From NCBI RefSeq assembly GCF_002149925.1, contig NZ_MSLT01000007.1:1-64000 (forward strand): 64,000 nt of DNA, written 5' to 3'. Position 1 is the first letter of the stretch, and each line of letters begins with the position of its first letter. Position numbers and translations under genes: made by a program. Shown piece after piece: positions 7,947 to 19,393 of the stretch. The DNA is from Thioflexithrix psekupsensis (lineage in GTDB: Bacteria > Pseudomonadota > Gammaproteobacteria > Beggiatoales > Beggiatoaceae). The notes under the pieces were generated by a model, which saw nothing but the letters and a program-made list of their open reading frames with translations, had not been told where the DNA came from and searched no databases.

Positions 7947-9241
7947 AATATTGCGTCCTTAGCCATTTTTCTCCCAAAAGCAACGCTTTCTGAAATGCCA
8001 CGATCTTCAGGATAATAATAAGAAGTATCCGCTACCCATAAGCCTTTAATTGGTAAAGCCACAGGCGGTAATGTTTTTAAAAATTCAGGTGAACAAATCG
8101 GCTGCGCAAAACGATAACGACTGGCACGAAGCTCAATAAAATCTTCTTCTATTAAATCAGGATTAATGGTCATTAAATAACGCTTCACTTTATGTAAAAA
8201 AACTGCATTATCGTCTCGATAATGAGGATGATCCCCCGGCATATAAAAAGGAATGTAAACAATATGGCATCCCTCAATCGGCTGCAAATTAGTGTATTCA
8301 ACTAAGCCCGGAATATCCATTGTTTCATTATTAATATTCAACCAAAAATAATCCGTTAATGCTCTTTTTAACTTTACAATCACACAAACCACAGCAATAT
8401 TATGAATGGCTTTAAATTGTTGTAAAATGGTTTCGGGTAAATCAGGCATTAATTGCGGCACATAAGGCAATGGAATGGTACTAATGACCCGTTCAAAAGG
8501 ATAAAATTGCTCATTTGTTTGAATACCTTGCACTTTTCCATGACTTATTACGACTTTTTGCACGGGCGTTTTTAACAAAATTTCTCCATTTAAGGCTTCA
8601 ATTTTATTTTTTAGTGCGTCTAATAAAGTGTTTGATCCACCTGTTAAATAGCCTAATTTTTCTTTAAATAAATGATAACGAGAGCGGCCAATGCGTCGGA
8701 TGCGGCTCCAAATCCATGCCGCGGACAATTGATCGGTGTAATGGTAAAATTTATACTGAAATAAAGGCTGCCACAAGGTGCGATAAGCCTCCTCCCCCAC
8801 CCAACTGCGAATCCAAGTCACAGCATCTTTTTTGTCTAAATCCTGCCAATGATTGCGTTTAGCCGCGAAAAACGCATGTAATCCATAGCGAATTTTTGCC
8901 AACAGACTTAAACCCGAAAATGTCAGCAAAGCCCACGGATCGCCCCAGTTTTGCAAGCGACCTTGAAAATAATAGCCCATGCGCGTTGATGTCCAACACA
9001 GGTGATCGGCTAAATCCAATTCTTCTAATAGCGTAAAAAGCGCATTATCTGAAGTGCAATGAAAGTGATAATAACGCTCAATTTTTACCCCAGAAAAATC
9101 AAAACAAGCCGTCATTCCGCCCACTCGATCATCCGCTTCAAAAACAACAGGAATATATCCATCCAGTGCCAATTGATAAGCCACTGCTAATCCCATCGGG
9201 CCTGCGCCTAATACCGCAATTCTTTTTGAATCAATGGTCAC
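7943..9241 (-). CDS. FAD-dependent amine-oxidase-like oxidoreductase
   Basis: This 432-residue flavoprotein starts with a Rossmann FAD site VLGAGPMGLAVA (10-21) followed by an acidic strand end (VVFEADDRVGGM). The C-terminal FAD-closing motif is GLWVADTSYYYPEDRGISES. It belongs with the protoporphyrinogen oxidase/amine oxidase-like group often found in surface polysaccharide or lipid clusters with GtrA and sugar epimerases. The reaction is unknown. It sits immediately after the epimerase (end to start, 9241/9242) and overlaps GtrA by four bases. Confidence 0.85.
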   Translation of the reverse strand: MTIDSKRIAVLGAGPMGLAVAYQLALDGYIPVVFEADDRVGGMTACFDFSGVKIERYYHFHCTSDNALFTLLEELDLADHLCWTSTRMGYYFQGRLQNWGDPWALLTFSGLSLLAKIRYGLHAFFAAKRNHWQDLDKKDAVTWIRSWVGEEAYRTLWQPLFQYKFYHYTDQLSAAWIWSRIRRIGRSRYHLFKEKLGYLTGGSNTLLDALKNKIEALNGEILLKTPVQKVVISHGKVQGIQTNEQFYPFERVISTIPLPYVPQLMPDLPETILQQFKAIHNIAVVCVIVKLKRALTDYFWLNINNETMDIPGLVEYTNLQPIEGCHIVYIPFYMPGDHPHYRDDNAVFLHKVKRYLMTINPDLIEEDFIELRASRYRFAQPICSPEFLKTLPPVALPIKGLWVADTSYYYPEDRGISESVAFGRKMAKDAIL

Positions 9242-10180
9242 CTAAAACTCCAAAATAACATGACTAAATTCAGGGTGACAAAAAGTTTGCGCAACGGCTT
9301 GTGCAAATGGTGTCGGAGTAACATTAAAAATACTTGGCCAATCAATGACTTCAAATTCATCATGAGTGACTAAAGCTTTTAATTGTTTCACGGTAAAAGG
9401 CGGGTCTTTATCAAATAATCCCCACGTATAAAGCAGAAAATAAAATAAAGAATAGGGAATTTTAATAATGTGACTTTTGGCATGAATGGTTTTTTTAATC
9501 ACACGGATCATGTCTATATAATCAATCCGTTCTAAACCAGAAATATTAAACGTTTCATTTTTAATAGGATTTTCTAAACAACGGATAATAATATGTGCGA
9601 AATCTCCCACATAAAGCGGTTGCCGCATATATTTACCGTTACCGGGAATGGGAAATAGTGGCACTTTCTGCATAAAACGAGATAACCAGCCTAAATGTTT
9701 GCGATCAAACCAACCAAACATCAGCGTTGGACGTAAAATCACGTGTTCAATACCGCTGGATTTAACTCTATCTTCTTGAATTTTCTTGGTTTCTGTATAA
9801 TCGTCACACGCCAGCGACATCACCACTGAAGAGCTAATATGAACCAAAAAAGGCACGTGATACTGGTGCATGGCGGCCAACACGCATTCGGTGCTGGTGA
9901 CATTGTTTCTAAAAAATACTTCAGATTCTAATCCGCCAATTTGTGCTTGTAACATGACGACGGCGGCAGCATCAGCAAAATGCTGTTCCCACGCGCCCGA
10001 TTCGGCTAAATCCGCATATTCAATGACAATATCCGGGTGCAAACGGCGCATTATCTCCAAATTATTGCGATGCTTATCCAACACAACAATGTGATGATAG
10101 CCTTGTTGTTTTAAATAAACGACCACATTTTGTCCCACTAAACCCGCTCCACCGGGCAAAATGATTTTTTTTGAATTCAT
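9242..10180 (-). CDS. NAD-dependent epimerase/dehydratase (extended SDR)
   Basis: A 312-residue extended short-chain dehydrogenase. The NAD-binding loop is GGAGLVG (10-16), followed by VVLDKHRNN for the adenosine ribose. The catalytic YxxxK is YTETK, preceded by the serine-rich HISSSVVMS strand. Such enzymes act on nucleotide sugars or on steroid-like and lipid substrates. It is first in the four-gene run 10180-6875 with the FAD oxidoreductase, GtrA and methyltransferase, which together look like a lipid-carrier sugar or cell-envelope modification pathway. No glycosyltransferase is present in the window for it. Confidence 0.85.
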   Translation of the reverse strand: MNSKKIILPGGAGLVGQNVVVYLKQQGYHHIVVLDKHRNNLEIMRRLHPDIVIEYADLAESGAWEQHFADAAAVVMLQAQIGGLESEVFFRNNVTSTECVLAAMHQYHVPFLVHISSSVVMSLACDDYTETKKIQEDRVKSSGIEHVILRPTLMFGWFDRKHLGWLSRFMQKVPLFPIPGNGKYMRQPLYVGDFAHIIIRCLENPIKNETFNISGLERIDYIDMIRVIKKTIHAKSHIIKIPYSLFYFLLYTWGLFDKDPPFTVKQLKALVTHDEFEVIDWPSIFNVTPTPFAQAVAQTFCHPEFSHVILEF

Positions 10181-10238
10181 TTATATCTCGTCTGAAAAAA
10201 TCGTCATTGAATGATGGGGGAAATCGGTAATGGATGGG

Positions 10239-10988
10239 TTAATGATTCCGCCGCTGTCTTACCGTCTCATACAGGCAAATTCCTGTTGCCACGGAAACAT
10301 TAAGGCTTTCCACCCGTCCTAACATGGGAAGATGGGCTAAATAATCGCAACGATTTTGCGTTAAAGTGCGTAAACCATCGCCTTCTGCACCTAAAACCCA
10401 CGCTATCGCACCCGTCAAAGACAAATCATATACGCTTTGCTCCGCTTGATCTGTCGTACCAATTAACCAAATACCTTGCGTTTGTAACCATTGTAAAGTT
10501 TGCGCCAAATTGGTAACTTGTATAACTGGAACAGCCGCGCCACTGGCAACTTTACGCACCGTCGCCGATAAACCACAAGCGCGATTTTTCGGAATAATCA
10601 CCGCATCAACGCCCGCCGCATCAGCAGTGCGTAGGCACGCACCTAAATTATGCGGGTCTTGTATGCCGTCTAAAACCAAAAGCAAAGGCGCACCCGTCGT
10701 TTTTGCCGCTAATAATTCGGCTAAATCGGCTTGGTCTAAAACCACCGCTGCCCGACAACGAATCACAATCCCTTGATGATGCCCATTTTCACTGAGTTTA
10801 TCCAAAGTTTTACGCGGCACAATTTGCACCGCTAATTGTTGTTGTTTGGCTAATTCCAGTAAAGATTCAATACGTTGATCAGTGCGTCCTTGTTGAATCC
10901 AAATTTCTAATACGCGATCAATGTCTTCTGTTAATGCGTGGCGCGCTGGATGCAATCCAAAAATATAATCCGAATGAGATTGGGTCAT
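10239..10988 (-). CDS. rlmB: 23S rRNA (guanosine-2'-O-)-methyltransferase RlmB
   Basis: RlmB methylates the ribose of G2251 in the 23S rRNA P loop. The 249-residue SpoU/TrmH-family protein starts at ATG 10988 (MTQSHSDYIFGLHPARHAL), a start that matches the family better than upstream codons. An N-terminal substrate-binding domain is followed by the knotted SAM domain with motif 1 LDGIQDPHNLGACLRTADAA, motif 2 WVLGAEGDGLR and motif 3 LPMLGRVESLNVSVATGI. E. coli RlmB is 243 residues. It lies alone between the epimerase operon and a cyclophilin gene. Confidence 0.93.
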   Translation of the reverse strand: MTQSHSDYIFGLHPARHALTEDIDRVLEIWIQQGRTDQRIESLLELAKQQQLAVQIVPRKTLDKLSENGHHQGIVIRCRAAVVLDQADLAELLAAKTTGAPLLLVLDGIQDPHNLGACLRTADAAGVDAVIIPKNRACGLSATVRKVASGAAVPVIQVTNLAQTLQWLQTQGIWLIGTTDQAEQSVYDLSLTGAIAWVLGAEGDGLRTLTQNRCDYLAHLPMLGRVESLNVSVATGICLYETVRQRRNH

Positions 10989-11144
10989 TATTAATTGATT
11001 CGTTGGGGTGAAAATTGAAATGGCAAAAGAAATGGCAAAATAACACGATGATAAAACACTTATTTTACCCAAATCAGAATGAGTATTTAACCGCTCCCGC
11101 ACAAGCGAGGGTTGAGGAGCGGTAAAAAAAACAGTCCCATTCCC

Positions 11145-11975
11145 TCAATTCCGCGCAGGATGCGCTTCTGGAACATCAGAGGGCGTGGGCGCGTCAGAAG
11201 CAGTCATTGTGCTTTCTGCGGTTTCGACAGCAGGGGGATTTGGGGGGGTAGTGGCTGGAGCAGTTTCCACTTGTTCAACGGATTCAGCCACTTTAGCGGC
11301 TTCTTTTTCTTGTTTTTCTGCTTCGGCTAATTTTTCCAACGTATCGTCAGGTTTTGGTGATACAATAGTCACAGTTTCTGGTGACGCGAGCCAACGTATT
11401 GCCGTTTCGTTCAACACCACTTTTTCCAAAACCACAGGATTCAAAGGCGCGTGACGGGCAAAATGCGGCGGAACAGCCCCAACAGGCACGGATTGAATTT
11501 TATCCACCACCTCCATTCCCGCCACCACGCGCCCGAATACCGCATAACCCCAATCAGTGGGCGTTTTTGCCTTGTGATCGAGAAAAGTATTGTTATTGAT
11601 ATTAATAAAAAATTGCGACGTGGCTGAATCGGGTTCAGAAGCGCGAGACATCGCCACTGTACCCCGCACGTTCAATAAACCATTGTCCGCTTCGTTTTTA
11701 ATCGGATCGGCAGTTTCCTTTTTCTCAAAAGTCGCAGAAAAACCACCCCCTTGCACCATAAAATCAGGAATAACCCGATGAAATAAGGTATTGTCGTAAA
11801 ATCCTTGCTGGCTGTAATTAAGAAAATTAGCCACCGTAATAGGAGCTTCATTGGGAAAAAGTTCTAACACTATCTGCCCATGCTGCGTGATGAGCGTGGC
11901 TTCTATGCGTGCTTCATCGGCGACGCTGTTGTAAAATAGCGAAAAGAGAAAAAATAAAGTGATAACATGTTTCAT
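11145..11975 (-). CDS. periplasmic peptidyl-prolyl cis-trans isomerase (cyclophilin)
   Basis: A secreted cyclophilin that speeds proline isomerisation during protein folding. It has a signal peptide (about residues 1-19) ending near VADEA, then a cyclophilin domain with [34 protein letters not shown] and FLDHK. The domain ends at about residue 190. The remaining 85 residues are a low-complexity tail rich in A, P, E and T ([18 protein letters not shown], then Pro/Thr repeats), not usual for PpiA. Orthology to ppiA or ppiB cannot be decided by eye. Confidence 0.9.
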   Translation of the reverse strand: MKHVITLFFLFSLFYNSVADEARIEATLITQHGQIVLELFPNEAPITVANFLNYSQQGFYDNTLFHRVIPDFMVQGGGFSATFEKKETADPIKNEADNGLLNVRGTVAMSRASEPDSATSQFFININNNTFLDHKAKTPTDWGYAVFGRVVAGMEVVDKIQSVPVGAVPPHFARHAPLNPVVLEKVVLNETAIRWLASPETVTIVSPKPDDTLEKLAEAEKQEKEAAKVAESVEQVETAPATTPPNPPAVETAESTMTASDAPTPSDVPEAHPARN

Positions 11976-12124
11976 AGTGAGTTAAAGCCTGCGTTGTTTT
12001 CAATGTAAATTAAAGATGGCTTGAATTGACCCTAATTAAAGACAAAACCAACAGCCAGAAAACAGTAGTCTAACACAAGCCCCATGGCAGATAAAATTGC
12101 GCAAAATCGCAATGATAAAAAAAA

Positions 12125-13159
12125 TTACTCGCTCAATTGCGCTAAATAAGCCTGCCGTTGGGCAAATGATAATGCTCCCAATTGCGCCGCCGCTTGATAA
12201 AACGCCAATAAATCCCCTTCTTGCTGGGCTAATAAGGTTTGTAATGCGGGGACATATTGCTGATAAGTCATGACGGAATTTAATTTGGCATTATTCACCT
12301 CATTAAACCAACGATCATAACCTGAAAAATTATCCCAACGTTGCGTTTTTAATTCTTGATAACGTTGTTGTAATTGTGCGAATTTATTTTGTTTGGCGAA
12401 TGCCATCAATGAGGGTTCTAAAGATTCTTGATATAATGCGTCTAATTCTTGACGAAAATCAAGAATGAGTTGATTAAAATCGTGTTGGTAATTTAACCAC
12501 CGTTGATACTCTTGCCATTGCGCCTCATCACGACGAAATAATAACCAACGTTTAATCCCTTCATATTCTACCGTCATGGCAAAGGCTTCGTTAAAAGCCG
12601 TATCATTGGCAATATATAATTGTTGATGGGCTAATTCGTGAAAAATTAAACCCGCCAATCGCCAATCTGACCAATGCAACATGGTATTTAACACAGGATC
12701 AGCAAACCAACCTAACGTGGAATAAGCCGCAATGCCTGCCACATAAACATCATTCCCTTCTGCGCTTAATGAATCGGCAAATGTTTCAGCTTCGGTTTGA
12801 GAAAAATAACCGCGATAAGTGACACAACCCACAAACCAAAAACACCATTGTTTAGGCGTTAAAGAAAACTCAGGCGTGGCAAACACCGACCACACCACAT
12901 AAGGGCGTTGCAAATCCGCATAATGGCGATAACTGTCATTATCAGGCAGGTGCAATTCGCGGCTGGCAAACGCCCGCATCGCTAAAATATCATTAAAACG
13001 CTGCTTTAATGTGTCATCAATGGACTCGTCTAATAACAAGTGAGAAATGGCTTGGGTACGTTGCCAAATATCCCATTGACCTCCCACCGCTTGGCTATAA
13101 TAATGTACGCCACTACATCCATTTAATAATCCCGTTAATAACGACACCATTAACAGCAT
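12125..13159 (-). CDS. putative lipoprotein aminopeptidase (COG4324 type)
   Basis: The product (about 344 residues from ATG 13159) has a lipobox, LLTGLLNGCSG, giving a lipid-anchored N-terminus. The zinc metallopeptidase signature HELAHQQLYI is followed by NEAFAMTVEYEG, where the glutamate is the likely third zinc ligand. This arrangement, with YYSQAVGGQWDIW just after the lipobox and GWFADPVLNTML before HELAH, matches the predicted aminopeptidase family. The chosen start avoids a long overlap with the preceding gene, which stops at 13170, and leaves a 10-base gap, so the two are likely co-transcribed. Confidence 0.85.
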   Translation of the reverse strand: MLLMVSLLTGLLNGCSGVHYYSQAVGGQWDIWQRTQAISHLLLDESIDDTLKQRFNDILAMRAFASRELHLPDNDSYRHYADLQRPYVVWSVFATPEFSLTPKQWCFWFVGCVTYRGYFSQTEAETFADSLSAEGNDVYVAGIAAYSTLGWFADPVLNTMLHWSDWRLAGLIFHELAHQQLYIANDTAFNEAFAMTVEYEGIKRWLLFRRDEAQWQEYQRWLNYQHDFNQLILDFRQELDALYQESLEPSLMAFAKQNKFAQLQQRYQELKTQRWDNFSGYDRWFNEVNNAKLNSVMTYQQYVPALQTLLAQQEGDLLAFYQAAAQLGALSFAQRQAYLAQLSE

Positions 13160-13169
13160 ACCAAAAAAC

Positions 13170-13541
13170 TTAATAAACCACCGATAACACGTCAATTTGC
13201 AGCAATTCAATAGATTGCCCCCACATGTGAATGCCGATGACATCTTCCGCGATCACCGCTTGTACGGCAACGGCTAATTCTGCTTGTTTAAATTTATCTG
13301 GCAAATTTGTGGGCATAAATCTACGCCCATCATCCGCGGTAATGCCGTAAAATCCACCTTCAACATCGACATACGTGATTTTACCGTTAAAATGCAAGGT
13401 TTCCTCACTTTCGGCAATCACTTCGCTTAAAGGAATAGGCGTTTGCTCATTATTCACCATTAAAGCGTGCGCAGGCAACGACAAAGAAACACATAAGCCA
13501 CTTAACATTAGGCTAAACATCGGTAATAATGTCATGATCAT
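13170..13541 (-). CDS. hypothetical secreted protein
   Basis: A 123-residue protein with a clear signal peptide (MLSGLCVSLSLPAHA, cleavage near residue 26) and a small beta-rich mature part (HFNGKITYVDVEGGFYGI, DGRRFMPTNLP) that looks like an OB-type or similar barrel of about 90 residues. No catalytic motif is visible. It lies between gyrB and the lipoprotein peptidase, all on the minus strand, with 21 bases after gyrB and 10 before the peptidase. Confidence 0.7.
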   Translation of the reverse strand: MIMTLLPMFSLMLSGLCVSLSLPAHALMVNNEQTPIPLSEVIAESEETLHFNGKITYVDVEGGFYGITADDGRRFMPTNLPDKFKQAELAVAVQAVIAEDVIGIHMWGQSIELLQIDVLSVVY

Positions 13542-13562
13542 TAACCCTCATTTTCGCTTTTA

Positions 13563-16010
<2,448 letters not shown>

Positions 16011-16061
16011 TTAAGTCTTGGTACTATTCTAACATTTTTATGACCTTAGTTGAATTGTTTG

Positions 16062-16245
16062 TATAAACCGATATAAAACTTTTCTGTCAGAATCAGAATT
16101 GACAGAATTTCAGGATTTTCAGAATTAAAAAATAAAAAATCTGCTAAAAATAAACCACTGGCAAGAATCAATTTTGAAAATTCTTTCATTCTGTCAATTC
16201 TGATTCTGACAAAATAAAGATTCTATAAACCACATCTTTTTGGTA
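16062..16245. mobile_element. MITE-like element, copy B, upstream of gyrB
   Basis: An approximately 184-bp inverted repeat of the same family as copies at 6622 and 17621. CTGTCAGAATCAGAATTGAC on the left pairs with GTCAATTCTGATTCTGAC on the right. The right end TCTTTTTGGTA followed by TA is intact, while the left end (around TATAAACCGATATAAAAC) has diverged from TACCAAAATT. It starts only about 65 bases ahead of gyrB, so it could influence gyrB transcription. Confidence 0.65.
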
Positions 16246-16324
16246 TAGTAGAAGAAAAAACGATAGAAATACTTATAAGTCGTTAAATAAAAATATTAAG
16301 GTATTAAAAGCGTTCAGAATTTTC

Positions 16325-16470
16325 ACATTTCTACCGCCCCCCTACCCCCCTCCTGCTAGGAGGGGGAAAGAAGAAAAGAAGAGATGAGGTTATCTTGTTA
16401 AATTTTAACCATAAAAATAACCTCTTTCTCCCCCTCCTAGCAGGAGGGGGCTGGGGGGCGGTAGAAATGT
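16325..16470. repeat. 146-bp near-perfect palindromic element
   Basis: The left arm ACATTTCTACCGCCCCCC... (16325-16373) is the reverse complement of the right arm (16422-16470, ending GGGGCGGTAGAAATGT) with very few mismatches. Pairing continues inward: GAGGTTAT (from 16386) with ATAACCTC (to 16423), and the centre GTTAAATTTTAAC (about 16398-16410) is itself palindromic. Each outer arm also contains the smaller palindrome CCTCCTGCTAGGAGG. The whole can fold into one hairpin with almost no loop. It has no coding capacity, lies between gyrB and the split methyltransferase gene, and is unrelated in sequence to the TACCAAAA repeats. Confidence 0.85.
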
Positions 16471-16562
16471 TGATATGCCAGATTATTTTCCTTTAGGTAC
16501 TTAGTGCAGAATATTCCCGAAGCTCCCAATTCCGTTAATTGCTTAAATTTTTGGATAATATC

Positions 16563-17702
16563 ATGAACAAACTTTTATTAGGCGATAATTTAGAAATCTT
16601 AAAAACTTTAGAATCCGAATCGGTGGATTTAATTTATTTAGACCCGCCTTTTTTCTCGAATCGTAATTATGAGGTGATTTGGGGTGATAAGGGAGAAATT
16701 CGCAGTTTTGAAGATCGCTGGTCGGGTGGAATTGATCATTATATTGCGTGGTTAAAAGAACGGGTTGAAGAAATGCACCGCATTTTAAAATCAACGGGTT
16801 CTATTTTTCTGCATTGCGATTGGCACGCGGATGCGTATATTCGGGTGTTTATTTTGGATAAAATTTTTGGACAGTCTGGATATGTTAATGAAATTATTTG
16901 GTATTATTATAATAAATTTCAAGGAAATATTAATAAGTTAGCAGCCAATCACGATGTAATTTACTGGTATGCAAAAGGTAAGAAATTTACATTTTATAAG
17001 CAACGAGAAAAAAGAGATGCAAAAATTAAACAGATTAAGCGAGTATGGGACAAAGAAAAAGGCAAAATAGTCAATGCCAAAGACGAATTTGGAAAGGTTC
17101 AATATATTGAAACAGAAGAAAAAACTGTTGATGATGTTTGGCGTATTTCTATGTTGCAACCTGCTGACAAAACTCAGCGCATCGGCTACCCCACACAAAA
17201 ACCAGAAGCCTTATTAGAACGCATTATTTTATGCGCCTCTAACGAAAATGATGTGATATTAGACCCCTTTGTCGGCGGCGGAACAACCGTGGCAGTAGCC
17301 GATAAATTAAAACGCCAATGGATAGGTATTGATCAATCCGTGCAAGCCATTAAAGTTTCCGAATTGCGCTTGCAAAAACAACAAGATTTACTCTCAAAAC
17401 CATTCACCGTACAATTACATAAATACGATTATGATACCTTGCGTTATTCTAATGCCTTTGAATTTGAAAGCTGGATTATTCAACAATACGGCGGTGTTTC
17501 TAATATTAAACAACGCAGCGATTTAGGTATTGACGGCAAAACCCGCGACGGCGTGCCTATTCAAGTGAAACGTTCGGATAATATTGGGCGTAATGTGGTT
17601 GATAATTTTCAATCTGCCTGTACCAAAATTAAGTCATTCATAAAATTTTTCTGTCAGAATCAGAATTTACAGAATTTTAAGATTTTCAGAATTAAAGAAT
17701 AA
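16563..17702 (+). pseudogene. DNA adenine methyltransferase with nuclease-like domain, 5' part of a split gene
   Basis: Starting at ATG 16563 (MNKLLLGDNLEILKTL), this part holds a complete beta-class N6-adenine or N4-cytosine methyltransferase: motif IV LIYLDPPF and SAM motif DPFVGGGTTVAVADKL, with the TQKPEALLERII region between. After it comes a PD-(D/E)xK-like segment, FESWIIQQYGG, DLGIDGKTRDGVPIQVKRSD, like Mrr-type nucleases, so this was probably a fused restriction-modification enzyme. At 17621 the frame runs into a MITE and ends after 26 element-encoded residues at 17702. Removing the element joins QSAC directly to KRFDGKKFEE of the next fragment. Methylation may survive; the nuclease domain is severed. 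Confidence 0.85.
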
Positions 17703-17811
17703 AAAATCTGTTTAAAATAAACGACTTACAAGAATAAATTTTGAAAATTTTTGTGTCTGTAAATTCTGATTATGACAAATTAAGGATTCTATGAATCATA
17801 TCTTTTTGGTA
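17621..17811. mobile_element. MITE-like element, copy C, inserted in the methyltransferase gene
   Basis: The element starts TACCAAAATTAAGTCATTCA and ends TCATATCTTTTTGGTA, the inverse orientation of copy A, and is 191 bp. The flanking four bases TGTA (17619-17622 and 17812-17815) are the same on both sides. Taking out 193 bases (17621-17813) restores the continuous codons TCT GCC TGT AAG CGA. The arms CTGTCAGAATCAGAATTTAC and GTAAATTCTGATTATGAC pair. The right end carries AAGGATTCTATG, which works as a ribosome site plus start codon reading outward. Confidence 0.85.
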
Positions 17812-18288
17812 TGTAAGCGATTTGATGGTAAAAAATTTGAAGAAAATCAAGCCGCTAAAAAATCTGTAGGAATTATTATTGCGTTTAGTTTCAATAAAGG
17901 CGCAATTCAAGAAGTGGCGCGGTTAAAAAACCAAGATAATTTAATTATCGAATTAATCACCGTTGAGCAAATTATTCCTATTGCGAAAAAACCAAAACTA
18001 ACCGTTACATTTAACGATTTAGGATTGGACAATAAAGAATTACGCGAAATCGAATTTATTGCCACTGGCGAATCGGATGCAGGTATTGAATTTTATGCGT
18101 GGGATTTTGCGTATCAAGCGGAAAATGGTTTTAAAGCCACCATCATGATTGATAAAGACGGCAAACAAAGCCATAAATTTAAAACAGGTTCTTTTCAAAT
18201 CGCCGTTAAAGTCGTGGATAATGACGGCTTAGAAAGTTTAGAAATTATTGATTTAAAAGTGAATGGGGAAATTAAGAGGGAGGGTTAA
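17791..18288 (+). pseudogene. 3' part of the split methyltransferase/nuclease gene
   Basis: The first seven residues (MNHIFLV) come from the MITE, and from CKRFDGKKFEENQAAKKSVG onward the sequence continues the nuclease-like domain of the 5' part (VGIIIAFSFNKGAIQEVARL), then a PKD-like beta domain (about residues 68-165) with EIEFIATGESDAGIEFYAWD and AVKVVDNDGLESLEIIDLKV. A start codon with AAGGA five bases upstream is supplied by the element, so this fragment could be made as a separate protein. It has no catalytic residues of its own that I can identify. Confidence 0.8.
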
Positions 18289-18305
18289 AGAGGTAAGTAT
18301 CCAAT

Positions 18306-19229
18306 TCACATATTAGCTCCCCGCCCCACTACCCACACGCCATTCTCCCCCCGTCGCAATAAACTCAAACGACGCACTTGGCTATGGTCAATATGCGCTT
18401 CGGCGTGGAGTAAGAAAAAATCGGATTGCACTGTTAATTGATCGGGATTTAATTCAATGCCCGCAAAAGCAGAATGTTGTAAAAATTCAGTGACACTGGG
18501 AAAAAAACGCCGTTCCCGTTCTACTATTAATTGTTTAATTTTTTCTCGTTCTAATGTAGGCGATAATGTCATTAAAACTTCTTCTGATGCCGTATTAATA
18601 TTAATCGCCGTCACATAAGGTAAAACTGTCACATAAGGTTCTAACTTTTCCACCATTTCAGCAGTAAAACCATGAAGTAACCGCAGTTCAGAAACACTAA
18701 ATAATTGCTGATTCGCCGCACGATAAGGCGGATTTTTTAACAAATAAGTATTGTCCTCCGCACCACCGTGTAAGGTCACATTTTGATCCGCATCCAACCA
18801 ATCAATTATCGCATCTAATAAATATTCGGATAAATCTAATTGGGCTAATAAACGTTGAAATCGTTCCTTAGCCACTGAATTAACTTCACCCTCTTTAGGC
18901 ATTAAATTATTAATATTAAAACGCCCTTGCAAATCCACTAAATAACCCGATAAATAACCCCCTTCTACCACAGTCGGCGGCAACTGCATCGCCCACACTT
19001 CCTGCCAATGATCAACCGCACTGGCTTGACGGTCGCGCCATAAAATTTGTTTCGCCCACAACTCAGCCCCTATGACATAATGCAAGGCTTGCTGTTGGTT
19101 TAAATCATAAGCCGTTCGATAAATATCCGTTTGCTGCCGATTCGACGCGGCCACCGCGATCACCGTCACCGTCGCCATGATCAACAAAGCAATTAATAAA
19201 GCCACTCCACGTTGTTGTTGCATGCGCAT
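18306..19229 (-). CDS. gspK: type II secretion system minor pseudopilin GspK
   Basis: GspK caps the type II secretion pseudopilus tip with GspI and GspJ. The product (about 307 residues) begins with a prepilin peptidase site followed by a hydrophobic helix: QQRGVALLIALLIMATVTV. GspK, unlike other pseudopilins, has a large helical insert; LVDLQGRFNINNL, AIIDWLDADQN and AININTASEEVLMTLSP are family hallmarks. ATG 19229 is preceded by AGGGG and chosen over an upstream TTG. No other pseudopilin gene is next to it, and gspE lies 32 kb away at 50579, so the secretion genes are dispersed. Confidence 0.9.
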   Translation of the reverse strand: MRMQQQRGVALLIALLIMATVTVIAVAASNRQQTDIYRTAYDLNQQQALHYVIGAELWAKQILWRDRQASAVDHWQEVWAMQLPPTVVEGGYLSGYLVDLQGRFNINNLMPKEGEVNSVAKERFQRLLAQLDLSEYLLDAIIDWLDADQNVTLHGGAEDNTYLLKNPPYRAANQQLFSVSELRLLHGFTAEMVEKLEPYVTVLPYVTAININTASEEVLMTLSPTLEREKIKQLIVERERRFFPSVTEFLQHSAFAGIELNPDQLTVQSDFFLLHAEAHIDHSQVRRLSLLRRGENGVWVVGRGANM

Positions 19230-19393
19230 CGCTGCCCCTGTTTTCCCCAATGATGACCGAATAACCCATAAAATCGGCCGCTTTTTTCATTAAAATGCCA
19301 TTCTATGTGGAATCATTCTATAATGAACAGTCACGACACGTGTTTATTTTAAAAAAACGATCAGGTCTTATAAATAAAAAAAAGGATAACAGC

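Noticed and set aside
11112-11600. Plus-strand frames opposite the cyclophilin tail
   Set aside because: They mirror the low-complexity A/P/T-rich tail and have no independent support.
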